DNA of 64,000 bases. Origin: Siphonodentalium dalli. Lineage: Eukaryota > Mollusca > Scaphopoda > Gadilida > Siphonodentaliidae. The position numbers and the translations under genes were made by a program. Positions 34,101-49,100 of this stretch are shown here, piece by piece; the stretch's first letter is position 1; every line of letters begins with the position of its first letter. The notes beneath the pieces are model-generated. The model was not told the DNA's origin. It made no database searches and saw only the letters and a program-made list of their open reading frames with translations. The stretch spans positions 123,764,754-123,828,753 of the forward strand of contig CP136061.1 in NCBI GenBank assembly GCA_032622095.1, read 5' to 3'.

Positions 34101-37100
34101 CGAAGATCCATATGAAGTATGGCGACGATCGTATGAGAGATGTGACCTGTAGGTTGTGCTAACAGAATTGTGGACAGACGGACGAACGTCAAACCATGGC
34201 AATAACTCAAACTTGACATTGTCAAGTTGAGCTAATAAATGTGGACTGCAGGGTGTGCCGATGGATTAAAATGTGAGATGGCTTGATAAAGGTCATTATA
34301 TAATGTACTTACCTGTGGACGTTGCCTGATGAAGGTTGTTATATAATATACTTACCTCAGGAGGTAGTCTGATGAAGGTTGTTATATAATGTACTTACCT
34401 GTGGAGGTAGTCTTATGAAGGTTGTTATATAATGTACTTACCTCAGGAGATGGTCTGACGAAGGTCGTTATATAATGTACTTACCTGAGGAGATAGTCTG
34501 ATGAAGGTTGTTATATAATGTACTTACCTCAGGAGATGGTCTGATGAAGGTTGTTATATAATGTACTTACCTCAGGAGATGGCCTGATGAAGGTTGATAT
34601 AGATTTCTCTATCTCTGACAAAGATATTTCTGTCATCTTTATATCATTTTGCAGAGTGATAAACTCACTGTGAATTAACAAATAAACAGATAAATATTTA
34701 CATTTATAATTATAAAACAAACCATTGGGGAAAAAAATAAATATGAGAATAATTTTCAGAATTAACCAGCATCATGTACATTTGAGAATAGAGAAAAATT
34801 AATAGAATAAATTTGGAAATACATACGCGAATACCCGGTTCATGTATATAAGTTGATAAACAAACCAAACTGACATTAAAATAGAATTGACAATTAACCA
34901 CCCATTAATGATGAGGGGTCACTCTCACCAAAAATGCTGGACATGTTTTCTCAAATGTCATGATGAGTTCCAAGTCTTAACCTCTTCACTGCTAAATGAC
35001 ATCATGATGCCGTGTGCTCGGTCATTGGCCATTTTGAGGTTGAAGATTATAACGGAAATGAGGCGATAACACTACGACTGACTTCATGTAAAGGCTATTA
35101 TCATATAAGTTCCCCTATTAATGGGGTTTTTGACAGACAAAAATCAAAATTTCCAGATAAACAAAGGAGAATAACTCTAGAATGGAAAATGCAAACAACA
35201 CGGGTTGACACTTCATTTAAATCCGTATATTATTGTAGTGAAATTTCATCAAGATCCTATAACCCATGGCTGAGATACTCAGGTGGATGGGCAAAAATCA
35301 ATATTTTCAGACACCCAAAAATGAATAACTCCAGTACGGTGAATGTGAACAACACCGTTTGACACTTCATTGAACAACTATATGATGATGAACATCCATA
35401 CACAATTTCATTTAAGATCCTATAACCCGTGGATGAGATACTCAGACAGACAGACAAAAAAATAAAACTGTCCATAGAAACAAAGATGAACAAGAGATGG
35501 ACTGTCGTCCGGTACATACCCCCTAGTGGCATACCGCCTAGTGTGGGCATATCTATAACTTATGAATGCTATACTCAGACAGATGGACCCAAAAATCAGC
35601 ATTTTCATATAAACGAAGATGAATAACTATAGCACAAAAAAACAAAACAAAACAGTTGAATGTGCCATTAAATTTCCTCATAGTGGTGAACATCCATACA
35701 AAATTTCATTGAGATCCGAGCATTACTGTTCAAGTTATGACCTGGACAGACATCGGATGGACCAAACAGCCAACATATCCAGATAAACAAACTTGAATAA
35801 CTCTAGAATGGAAAAGCCAAACAGAACAATGTAACCCCATATTGAATGTCCTCACAGTGGTGAACATCCATACCAAATTTCATTGAGATCCCAGCACAAC
35901 TGTTGAAGTTACGACATGAACAGACACCAAAAGGACCAAAAAGCCAACATTTCCAGAAAACAAAGATGTATAACTCTAGAATGGAAAATCGAACAAAACG
36001 ATGGAACCCTCTTTTTAATGTCCTCATAGTAGTGAACATCCATACCAAATTTCATTGAGATCCCAGCACAACTGTTGAAGTTACGACATGAAAAGACACC
36101 AGACAGACCAAAAAGCCAACATTTCCAGATAAACAGAGATGAATAACTCTAGAATGGAAAATCCGAACAAAATGATGGAACCCTCTATTGAATACCGTCA
36201 TAGTAGTGAACATACATACCAAATTTAATTGAGATCCGAGCACTACTGTTCATGTTATGACATGAACAGACACCAGACGGACCAAAAATCCAACATTTCC
36301 AGATAAACAAAGATGAATAACTCTAGAATTGAAAAATCCGAACAAAACGATGGAACCCTCTATTTAATTTCCTCATAGTTGTGAACATCCATACCAAATT
36401 TCATTGAGATCCCAGCACAACTGTTGAAGTTACGACATGAACAGACACCAGACAGACCAAAAAGCCAACATTTCCAGATAAACAAAGATGAATAACTCTA
36501 GAATGGAAAATCCGAACAAAACGATGGAACCCTCTATTGAATACCCTCATAATAGTGAACATCCATACAAAATTTAATTGAGATCCGAGCACTACTGTTC
36601 ATGTTATGACATGAACAGACACCAGACGGACCAAAAATCCAACATTTACAGATAAACAAAGATGAATAACTCTAGAATTGAAAAATCCGAACAAAACGAT
36701 GGAACCCTCTATTTAATGACCTCATAGTTGTGAACATCCATACCAAATTTCATTGAGATTCCAGCACAACTGTTGAAGTTACGACATGAACAGACACCAG
36801 ATGGACCAAAAATTCAACATTTCCAGATAAACAAAGATGAATAACTCTAGAATGGAAAATCCGAACAAAACGATGGAACCCTCTATTTAATGTCCTCATA
36901 GTAGTAAACATCCATACCTAATTTCATTGAGATCCGAGCACGATTGTTCAAGTTATGACATGAACAGACATTGGACGGACAGACGGACGCACGGACAGGT
37001 GCAAAACAGTATACCCCCCTTTTTAAAAAAAGGGGGTATAATAACTATAACAAGAGCATCGCTAGGGCGTGGCAAAATACGCCCTTTAACCATTTCGAAT

Positions 37101-40100
37101 TGTACTATCATAAAATAAGATAATACTTTGAGCTTACATTTGAAGAAAATCTGATAATATATACCCCTAATTTCAATGCCAAAATGTGGTCAAATTCTAA
37201 GTCGAAAAAATGGCCATAACTCATGTAAAAATAATTAGACAGAACCTATATTCAAACTTGGTCTGTAGTTTTAGCTGGGAAATACACATACCAGCTTTGG
37301 TTCAGCTCAAATAATCAAAACTGGAGTTATCGGTCGGAAACCAAAATGTTATGAAATTGGTCAAATTCTAAGTTGAAAAAAAAAAACGTAACTCATGTAA
37401 AAATAACTGGACGGAACCCATATTCGAACTTGGCCTGTATCTTTAGCTGGGAAATACACATACCAACTTTGGTTCAGATCAAATAATCCAAACTGGAGTT
37501 ATCGGTCGGAAACCAAAAATGTTAACAGACGGTCAAATTCTAAGTCGAAAAAGGGCCGTAACTCATGTAAAAATAATTGGACGGAACCCATATTCGAACT
37601 TGGCCTGTATCTTTAGCTGGGAAATACACATACCAACTTTGGTTCAGATCAAATAATCCAAACTTGAGTTATCGGTCGGAAACCAAAAATGTTAAATGAC
37701 GGTCAAATTCTAAGTCGAAAAAGGGCCGTAACTCATGTAAAAATATTTGGACGGAACCTATATTCGAACTTGGCCTGTATCTTTAGCTGGGAAATACACA
37801 TACCAACTTTGGTTCAGATCAAATAATCCAAACTGGAGTTATCGATCGGAAACCAAAAATGTTAACGGACGGACGGCTCGACAGACGGACGGACGGACGG
37901 ACAGACGGCTCGACAGACGAACGGACAGACTGATAACATAATACGACCTTTTTTCAAAAAGGGCGTATAAAAATGACAGAACACTCCTCTGTATGTCCTT
38001 ATTGAGGTGAATATACATTGAGATCCATCCAACTTTGGTCATTGGAGAATAATTATCTTTGTTTAGGTGGTGCTGGCATTATAAGTGGATCTTGCAGGGA
38101 AATGTGTCTGAGGAAAAGTATGGGGTGGGGGAAAGGAACCATAAATGGGACCCACTGCCCCACAAGTGGAAACCCTGTCAGAACTTACCCATGCCACTTG
38201 ACGAACGCCTTGATCATTTTGTCTATGCTCCGCCTACAGTGTTTGTCATAGTTCTCTATCGCCCTCTTCATCAGATCCGTGTTCTCTTGTCTGAAGATAC
38301 AGTCAGGAGTCACCAGTAGTATGAGCGATTTAGGCAATCTTTTTATTTAACTCCAAAAAGATTTCTTAATGAATTCAGATTCAGAACCTTTCAAATCTTT
38401 CCATCAGGTGCATTTCCATGCTTTCTACAAACCACAATGTTTTTGCACGAAGAGTCTTCACGATACTAAAGAACGATTGCACATACAGGTCACAAATGAT
38501 CTATATTAAGTAGACTGCCGGATCTCTATAAGAATGACGTGTCCACCCAGTTTTGCATGTCACATGGGAATTAAAACAAAATCATGTGACAAACCTCATA
38601 AGTCTCTGTACCATACTCATGTACTGCAAAAGATCAAGGACTTTAAAATGATACAAAATGGAAACTATCAGTATACTGTACGAAAACTGACAAAGTTTGT
38701 TGGATGTGAAAGTTGAAAAGCACGTTATATAGACTTAATACTTATCAATCACTAATCACATTCACATCTGCCAGTATTTATAGCAAAATGAACTGCATGC
38801 ATAATCTTGGCTACTGGATTTTATGCTGATATCTTCACACCATTTTAGATTGTCTACATACATTGATTGTGTTAATTATAAAAGATCCATGTAATATATT
38901 ACAGTGGAATGATAATCTCTTATTATTATGGGCACAGGCCCCTGGGGAACAATGCCAGATACACCAATATATACTATAGTAGTGACAAGGTTCACAAGTC
39001 CGAATCTGGGAAAAACACACCATCTATCATATTCCTCATAGATTCTCAAAATCTTTATTCTCAGTCACAATATATTTCATCGTGTCTTATTGGCCAGGAA
39101 ATTTCCTTTCTTTTGATGTATAATTTGATAGTATCAAATGAAGGGAAGTCGTCAGTTTCCCTGTCCAGTAAGTAGTGATTATACATGGCTACCAATTCAA
39201 TTATTACGATGCAATTGCCGAACTTGCTAATTCCCCATACAATATGTCGACTTTGCTTAAATAGACTTCGTCAAGTTATATATCAAACGAAAGAAAAGAC
39301 TTTATGCCCTATAACACACACTGGTGCATATTTTGGCTGAGTTGACAATTTTTTTGAATTAATGAAGATATTAGGTGGACAGGGAGACTGACGACCTGTT
39401 TTACTCCCAAAATTTCCAGTAGATATTGCAAATTTTCGGTACGATCTCTCAACTTACCTTCGTTGATATTATGGAATTATACATCAAAAGAAAGGAAATT
39501 TCATGGCCAATAAGACCCACTGAAATATATTGTGACTGATTTTATCAATTTTGGGAATCGATGAGCAATATGATAGATGGTTTTTTTCCCAAAATCGGAC
39601 TTGTGAACCTTGTCAATGGTATAATATATATTGGTATATCTGCTATTTTCCACCAGGTCCTGTTATGGGGCCCAATAAAAGGATGAATTTAAAAAAAATA
39701 CAGGTGGATGCACACATGCTTTATTTTAACACTTAACAATAATCTTCTAAATATCAGGATATCCTCTACAAGTAACAGATTTAGTGTAAAGTAAGTGTAC
39801 AGACACATGGTTTATTTACTGGAAATATACAAATTTTTAATAAGGAATTTTGGCTCACTTTTCCACATCAGATATTTCTTGCTAGTGTTCACAATGAAAT
39901 ATGTGTGTACTAGATAACAGTATAAAGCGTTATGTTTTTTTTACATACCTGTTGAACTTATGAATAGTATCTTCCATAAGTGTTATTGATTTCTTCACTT
40001 TCCTCGCATGAAACAGCTTGAGATTAGCTTTAAGTTTACTGATTATAACATCAAATTTTCCTTCACTGAAAAACAAAATAACAGAATAAGCATCTGGAAT

Positions 40101-43100
40101 AAGTGAAAAAAAATGCTATTTTCCTTATTCTCAGCAGGTTGAAAGCCTGTATTCTTTATTAAATATCAGTTAACTGTTATGATAGCGTGTTTCATTAACC
40201 AGGGTTTCCGCTAGGGAAAAATAAATGGGTCCGGTCCTGGGTGGGGGGCACAGATCGGCGGGAGTGACCATGGTTCACGCATGCATAAGAAAATGTTCCG
40301 TTTTACAATAGCGGCGGAAACGCCAGTTCCATGCATCTGAGACACGGGGAAATACACATGCACGCGCCATCAGCATGTCACATCTAATCGGCTAACGATG
40401 GATGGTAGCAAAGTTTTCCTACCGACACAATCACGACGGCGGACGGTGCCTTCAGAAACGAACGAGGATGTCAACCAGTGTCCTCCTGTAGACGGTGCTC
40501 GCAAAAATGTGCGTTCTCGGACTAAGCGCCCAGCGTTTTTTTAAAGGTGATTTACTGAAATCTTAGGAATGTTGACAGACATGAAATCTTTGGTGCAATG
40601 TGGAGGCCAGTGCAAAGGTCAAACTGGGATCAGAGTGCTACATCGCTAGTCTCCCCAAGCTGCAAAACAGTGTGGCGGGGTAACATCGCAAGAGCTATAC
40701 TCTGACCTTCACCCCAGAATGGCAGTCACGTTATATTAAACTAATTAACGGATCTCTTTCCGGTGGTTTTTAGAATACCAAAGTGTGTGGAACATCCTGA
40801 TATATAAGTAAAATTGTACATGTTGGGTGGTTGGAGTCGATTTATGAGTATAGATGCGCGCTATACAAGTATACCATTAACCGAGGTCAAGGACGAGTAT
40901 AGCTCTTCCGTCATTACCAACCTCCCGTAAAACAATTCAGTCCCCTCGCTAAGCTAGAAGGGGACTAAACTCGGACTTTCAGCTTGAGTCTCCCCTTGCG
41001 TAATTGGACATTCTAATTTATAATAATTAGAACTAATTTATAATGATCTTACAATCGCTCTATTGGGCAACTATTCGTGACTTTTTCCCCATGGTTTGAA
41101 GGGAATCAAGGGTTTTCCGGATGGGGTCGCAAACCTAAGAAATTCAAGGGCTTGGAAAATGTATTTTAATATTCAAGAATTATATCCACAGAAGGCGAAT
41201 TTGGTGACGCTAGCAGACTAGCGCCACTAAATTCACTTTCCGAGGACCATTCGTAAAATTATCGAACAGTTATTTACAAAACTTATTGATGTCGACAACA
41301 ATCGGAACCATTGTCTACGGCCATATTATTGCAACATGCTCAGCAATAATTCTGTGGTTTCCTGGAACTGAACGCGACATAAAAAAACAGACCCATTTAT
41401 GGCACCGATTTGCTGACAAAATAAGTCTGCAGCTGACGCACGTGAAGCTCGAGCATTTCGGCAAACCGCACGGAGTCCTGCTCAGCGTATTCTGATGGCA
41501 TTGATGTTTTCCGCCTTTGATGTTTGCCGCCTTTGATGTTTTGCTCCAATGTATTTGCGTGCTATTCTTATTGTTTTTTTCGGGAGATGGACTGTGTCAA
41601 TTTCATTTTGTCAATATTAATGAAAATAAGTGTAGATATATAGCCCGTCGACACAGACAAGACTGAATAAGTTTTTAATAACGTCATTTATTTGTGTATG
41701 AGTGGGATTTCATGCAACGACCGATGGGGGGAATGGGTCCGTGGGACGGACCCGCAGCCGGCCTAGCGGAAACCCTGCATTAACATAATGGTGATAGTAT
41801 AAAATATGTATGGTTTCACACAATGACAAATCAATTGTTTCCGACCAAACCAATATTTTATTTTGATCGTATTATCTCTTTTTCCTAAAAAGAGATATAA
41901 AAAAATATAAAAATATGCTGAACTGTATGGATTATATATCCGGCCTTGTGTGAATCAGGAGGGTTAAAATTTATTGTCGCATACTCTGATGCATACTCCC
42001 TGCTCAGATTAGTCATGCGTGAATGCACCCAGTTTAAAGCTTCTGTTCTAATTGTCTAATTGGGGACCAGACTCCATTCTCCTAATGGGGTGGACCGCTG
42101 CACCCTAGGAAGAGTCAGAAGTCCAGTTGGCTGATGCGCTATTGGCAGCACATGACAATGAGTCTTCCCGCTAAAGGATCAGGTGCTGGGACTTTCGCCC
42201 ATGATAATTGATTTGCAGAATCAACAATATCGGCACCCTGCTTGTAGTGGATGCAAAGAAACATACACAAGTGTTGCAGAAATAATGATAGATTATGATT
42301 TGATGGAGATTTTCATTTGATAATAGAAACTTTGAAATGAAAATCGGTTGTCACCAAATCTTGTGCATCAGATTGTCCTCGGCCCCAATCAAACCAGTTG
42401 TCCGATTTGTAGTAACTCGACTCTTTCAGTCATACTGTGCATGTGTGTAAATTATGAGACACTATTTATTATATCAACACACCAGTTTGAAGTGTGGGTA
42501 TATATGTTATAACGAACATAATCTCGTTTTTATTAACTATTGTACTTATGAGTTATGGGATATTGAATCATGAGATACAAGGCAGAATTTTCCAAACATA
42601 CCTTAAAGTCGCTGTAATGTAAACGGTTTGCTAACTAACATGTTCTAAGTGTCCGAATACAAGCCCTCATGTGCTTACATTCTGACTTGCTAAGATTCCC
42701 AAGTTATAAATGATCGTTCAAGCATAATGAATGATACCGACATGTTGGATATGTACAACGATGTCCTTAAGCCCGATGATAATCATTTCCCAAATGTCAG
42801 TTGAGTTCCGGTGTTTAACTTCAACTTTAAATTTTGCCCAGGAAAAAGAAATTCATCGGATAACAATACTATCTTTTTTATTTATTTATGTAAATTATTG
42901 CCAAAGGAGACATTTTGTCCTGTGCAACTTTCTGCAAACCAACAGAGCTACTCCATGTATTCTTTTGCAGTATACACGATATTAACATAACAATGAAACT
43001 TATTAAAGAAACACTAAACAAGTTGACTGAACGTGAAACATGTTTAACACGAAATTAAGAGACTTCACATACTGTACCATGTGGCGTCTGCGATCTTACA

Positions 43101-46100
43101 AGTCATCACACCATATTTGTTGCACATATTTTTCGCCAAAAATAAACTATGTGGTTAATTTGTAACTGTAAAGATGGGCATCTATTTCTTACATGATATT
43201 TTCACAGATTTTTAGATAGACACCATTTTGGTCAGCTTTATCAAAAACAAGAAAACAAATTGCGTATGAAGCGAAAAGGTTTCTGCGCTGATCTAATAAA
43301 TATTATGAAACAATCAGGTAGATGACAAATAAATAGCTGGTTTGTTATCGACAATAAATATTGAGTTAATAAACTCGTAAATCAGAAAAGTCCTCCCTTT
43401 AAAACCAGGTTCAAGCGACGTGAGGAGGAAACTAAAACTGACTGCACAAGCTTTATTCTGGGTGCATTCATGCATGACTAATCCAAACAGTGAGTAAGCA
43501 TCCGGAGAAGGCTAAAATAAATTTTAACCCTCCTGATTGACACAAGGCCAGAGATATAATCCATATAGTTCAGTATATGAGGGTTCCTTTACTGGAAAAC
43601 TTTGGAGATTGTTGATCAGGCTTCAATTTTCTTTGCAAAGTTAGTATTATGCTGTTTTATTAGCTGAACATCCCTACAAATGAATAAATAGGAATCACTT
43701 ACTCATGCAAAACTTACCATCGTTTTTCCTTACATGTGTCTACCATATTTTCATTGTTGGAGAGATTCTGTTCCACTTTATCTTTCTGGGATGTTAGTCT
43801 GTTTGCCTCCTGATCCAATCCCCACTTTACCTGGTCAAAGATGAATATAACATCAGTCTATATCAACTGCTCCAAGCCTTGAAATAGGGTGTCTGTCATT
43901 TGCAGAATGAGGTCCCCAGAGGGTGAATTTAGTGATGCTACCCCGCATAGTGGGCTAGCATCACCAAATTAACCTCTGGGGACCTCATTCTGCTTACACC
44001 TCAGCAGAATGAGGTTCCCAGAGGGTGAATTTGGTGATGCTAGCCCACTATGCGGGGTAGCATCACTAAATTCACCCTCTGGGGACCTCATTCTGCAAAT
44101 GACAGACACCCTATTTCAAGGGTTGAACTGCTCGTCCATTTTCGTATTCGTAGCCAAAAATAGACTCTGATACATATAGGAACCATATCTGCCGAACTAC
44201 TTAAAGTCACCGACAGGTCATGTGTATCTGTATCCGTAGATATTTAAGTGCAAATACCTTCCGGTTATAGACACACTGGTCAAGGTGCTACCCCGGCCAA
44301 GTAACTTTATAACCCTGTGGTGACTCTAGTAGCGTTCTTTAATGTGCACACACCAAAGCATGTACATGTGTCAGCCATTAATGTCCATGCCCGATGTGAT
44401 AATTTTTCCTGTTGTATTAAATTTTGATGTACACAATGTATATAGTTCTAGCTTGTATTTTACTTGTGGTATATAACAAAATGTATTCAATGGCGTGGAT
44501 TTTGTTGAATACATGTACCTTCCCTCAACAGATGTGGAATAAAATGTGATGATTTATTTTAAAATCATGTTTTTTATCATTATTTTGTTGTTGTAACTAT
44601 TAATCCGGAAATGAGAGCCTATCTCTAAAATATGTCAATGATCACATATTATACCAATCTCATCAGCTTGGGCATTTACCTGTAAATACACCTCTCATCC
44701 TTATAGGAGACATTGGTGCAAATATACAGACCTGATATGCCACTTAATGCAGATTTAATTCAAATTACACAAACTTAAATTTAAATGGAGGCGATAGATT
44801 TATTTAACTTTTTATAAAACAACAGACTGAACAGTTTGTGTGAGTTTAATAAAAAACTTTAACATCATATCCATACATTGGCTTCCAACTGTCTATGTTA
44901 ACTATTTCTGAATCATGCAATGATGGACACAAAATTCATCGGATATATTCTCAAGACAAATTATAAGTTGTCACAATACCCAGATTCGAACTGGGCCCAC
45001 ATTCTCAAAATCTAAGTCGACAAAGACATAATTCCGGCAAAATATGGCAGAACGAACCCAAATTCGAACATAACCTGTATTTTCATGTGGGTAATACACA
45101 TACGAAAGTTTGAAAACAATCGGATAACTAAAGATATCATCCGGAAACCACCTGGGACTGACGGGTGGACAGACACATCCACCACAGCTACAATATGGGC
45201 TGCGCCCCATGGTCAGGGCTGTAGGGTGCAAACTTCATCCTGCAGTGTCAATTCGGTACAATTGAGCATTGTGGGTAGCACATCAATGACTTAAAATGTC
45301 ATATTAACAGGGATATCCATATGAATAAATGGTGTGCCTGGTGTGAAATTCCATAGTGTTCTGAAAAATAACAGCCAATCCATAGTAACATTGATGAAAT
45401 CTCACACAATCACAATGGGTGTCCGTTGAAGGCCAAGTTTGGACAATATGTGACCCGCCATATAAAATCCAGTCAGAAGTCGGGATTTTTTTTACCCTGT
45501 GCCAATGCATTCTCTTATATATGCGAGTCGACCATAGGTCGCCTCGCATATATAAGAGAATGCATTGGCCTAACAATTTTTTACAATTTTAATAATTTGT
45601 TCTTGTATTCTTTAACAATTTTATAATTTCACCCATACAGAGCCCCAGACAAACATGAGCAGACGACACTCTTCTATGTGCTTCTATATATGTGTGGGGC
45701 TCCCTGCAGGGTAATGGATGTTTTTTTATTTTATGTCCTAAAAATTTATTTAAAAAACATGATAAAAAATTGTTAAGCCAATGCATTCTCTTATATATGC
45801 GAGGCGACCTATGGTCGACTCGCATATATAAGAGAATGCATTGGCACAGGGTAAAAAAATCCCGACTTCCAACTGGATTTGATATGGCGGGTCACATATG
45901 TCTGGTTATTCTTGTGAGCTGAAAAACTTGTTTTACACTATTAGATGCTTTAAAACCACCCTAAACTTAATATAACAGAGATGAAAAATAGCATTCAGTG
46001 CTGCACCCCACAATTCAAAATTGATGTATCACATTATTATAATCAATAAATTTGAAAAATGATCAAGGAAATATGGGTTGATACAAAAATCGGACTTGGC

Positions 46101-49100
46101 ACTGAAAGGGTTAAAGTAACAGATATAAAAATGTTTAGTAACAAAAATAGCCAAAATTGAGAAAAGCTGTTTTGGACAAGACACTTGAGTTGGGTAGGCG
46201 GGTTACTGGAAACATGCATCTATTTTATTTAGACCAAATGAACAACATACTAGTTCTATAGGATCTGTTGGTTTTGGGTCGAGAGGCATCTCAGTAACAG
46301 CTGCAAATCCGGAAACCATGACAACATCTAAAGTAGTCTGACCAGTAATCTTCATGTAATCCCTGAATCTTGTCTCCTGCATACGTAACTTCTGCAGATC
46401 ATGGTCTAACCTGATTAGAGTTATTTTACTGAAAAGAAAGCATCAGTTATTTAGGAAACAAAAACATTCTGTTGAGTTGGATATTATTCAGAGATTCAAG
46501 CATGAAAACAGTATGTGAACAAGCCGGCTTGCCGAATATCCAAAGAAACATAGTTTCACGCAGGGGCATATGTATAGTAGAATTTGACCACAAAGACACT
46601 GGTTATAGGACGATGTGAAGCTGAGTCCTACAATCAGTTTCTGTGGTCAAATTTGACTATACACGATACCGCAGTCTGTTTATTTCTTTTGTAATTCGTA
46701 ATGTTTTTGTCGAAAATGTAGTGACAGACCTAGTGCACCCTGCTATATAATAGTCCAGTTTTTATCTCTGTGTGGTATTATTATTTACCAAACAGTTCTT
46801 CTCTTCAAACCGTATCTATTGAATGGTGACCCCTTTTTGTTGCCTCTCTGGCAAATTGTTTTTAGATAAGACTTATTTTTTTTTTCATTGTTAAATAAAA
46901 TTCAGTATTAGCAGGTAGCCATTAGGCCAAAATGTCTCTTTCTTCAGTCTATATATAGACCAATTCACATGTAGTTTGAATTATGAGCTTTCTGAAAGTT
47001 TGAGGTGTTGGCAGCATTGCACTGATTATTCCACATTTTCTGTGGTATAATTCAAAATATCTAGAATTGTACCACAAAATGACATATATGTATCCATGGG
47101 AATATAGGCTACCGACCAATCAGAACAAGCAGGTTTAGGCAAGGTCATATTACAATGGCAAATATACCACTATAGGGACGTATATAGATCTAGTGTTTAT
47201 GTTGACAGTGCTTGTGTCCAACTATAGCATATCAACTGATGTAAAAACGCACTGCAATGATGTAATCCAACTTTGAAATCTCAAATTGTTCACTAAATGT
47301 ATGAAACAAACAGAGCGATATCTAATCAGGCACCTGTTGATTTTGTCCAGCTTACAGAATATGAGCATTCCCTTACAGAAATTATAAGCTCGCGATAAGC
47401 TCGCAGAAGATGAATTTTGTGAGCTCGCAGCGAGCGTGTAATTTGGAACTATAGCGAGCTCGCTGCGAACTCGCTGCGAGCTCGCTGCGAGCTCCCTGCG
47501 AAGTCCCTGCGAGCTCGCTGCGAAGTCCCTGCGAGCTCGCTGCGAGCTCTCTGCGAGCACTCAGCGAGCTCCCTGCGAACACCTTGCGAGCTCATTGCGA
47601 GCTTATTGTAAACTTCTGCGAGCTCGCTGCGAGCTCGCTGCGAGCTCCCCGCGAGCTTCCTGCGAACACCTTGCGAGCTCATTGCGAGCTTATTGTAAAC
47701 TTCTGCGAGCTTCTTGCGAGCTCGCTGCGAGCTTCTTGCGAGCTCGCTGCGAGCTCTCTGCGAACTCTCTGCGAGCTCCCTGCGAGCTCATTGCGAGCTT
47801 ATTGTAACCTTCTGCGAGCTTACTGCGAATCTTGCGAGCTTATTGCAAACTTTTGCGACCTTATTACCTTCTCTTGCGAGCTCAATGTAAACTCCTGCGA
47901 GCTCCCATGATACAAAAGACACAGGTTAGGTATCAGTGAAAAACATTCTATCATCTATATCTTCGTGTCCAGTTCTATATGGAATGACCCTAATGTTAAC
48001 CATGGCTCTGTAATAGTTGGTTTTCCATCTGGCCCAGTTATGGTCTTCATGTAAGCTGTAATACAATAATTACAATAATTTATATACAATTTAAGTTTAA
48101 CAATTTAAATTTATCATGTTTGGAAAATTAATTTCATGCCCAATACACAAAGCTAGTTCCCACCATCATTTCATGTCAAATAAAAAAAGCTAGGTATATA
48201 ATAATCCCCCCCCCCCCTGTTATTTCATGCCCAATAAACAAGGTTATATATATAGTTATAATTAAGTCTTCAACAGTTCAATAGTATGCTTACCCCTCCC
48301 CACCATGTTATGCCAAATAAACAAATCTACATGTAGTTAACTACCCCCCCCCCCCCCCCCCATCATCATTTCATGCCCAATAAAGCCAGTTATCCCCCAT
48401 CATAATTTCATGCCCAATCATAATGTTATTATAAACAAATCTAGTTATAAGTCTTCAACAGTTCAATAGTATGCTTACCTAAGTTTCTGGAATCCATGCA
48501 CTGGCCTGCAGCTATATATCTTCTCTGAATTATTGCTTCAAATTTATAAACAGATTTTGAATAGTTTTTTCAGTTTTAGAAAATAGTTGATCCATGCCTG
48601 CCAGCTCAGTTATCTTGAAGTATTAGTACAATCCTATCAGTCTCCAAAGTTGTTGAATGAAACAATTCACAAATCATAGAGAGAACATTATGAACAAAGA
48701 GAATATATACCATGCAGTAACAGACTAACAGTCCATTTCAAATTTGACAATAACACAGAAAGTTAACTAGGAACACATGCTGTCTCTACAGAGCCAGTCA
48801 GTGGATTAAATTACAGAAGTATTTATAGAATATTTAATATCAGCAGCCATGCACTGACCAAATATTATTAAGCTCGCAACTGCGAGCTCAGTACATAATT
48901 AAGCTCGCAACCGCGAGCTCAGTACATAATTAAGTTCGCAACTGCGAGCTTAAATCACAGTTAAGTTCGCAAGTGTTAGCTTAAATGAAGACCAACAATC
49001 GTCTGCGAGCTCCAAATATTATTAAGCTCGCAACTGCGAGCTCCAAACATAAATAAGCTCACAACCGCGAGCTTAAATCACAGTTAAGTTCGCAAGTGTT

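Noticed and set aside
34275-34600. Regular 43-bp repeat could suggest a CRISPR-like array
   Set aside because: Units are contiguous with no unique spacers, and each carries a eukaryotic splice donor.
47222-47910. Open frames with SSQRARSELA-type protein repeats on both strands
   Set aside because: They arise automatically from the GCGAGCTC minisatellite, whose units lack stops in several frames.
48001-48055. Alternative reading YMKTITGPDGKPTITEP of the 48.0 kb exon
   Set aside because: Also protein-like, but it needs phase 2 at the acceptor, which clashes with the upstream 48,479 exon, and it ends in TAG without a donor.
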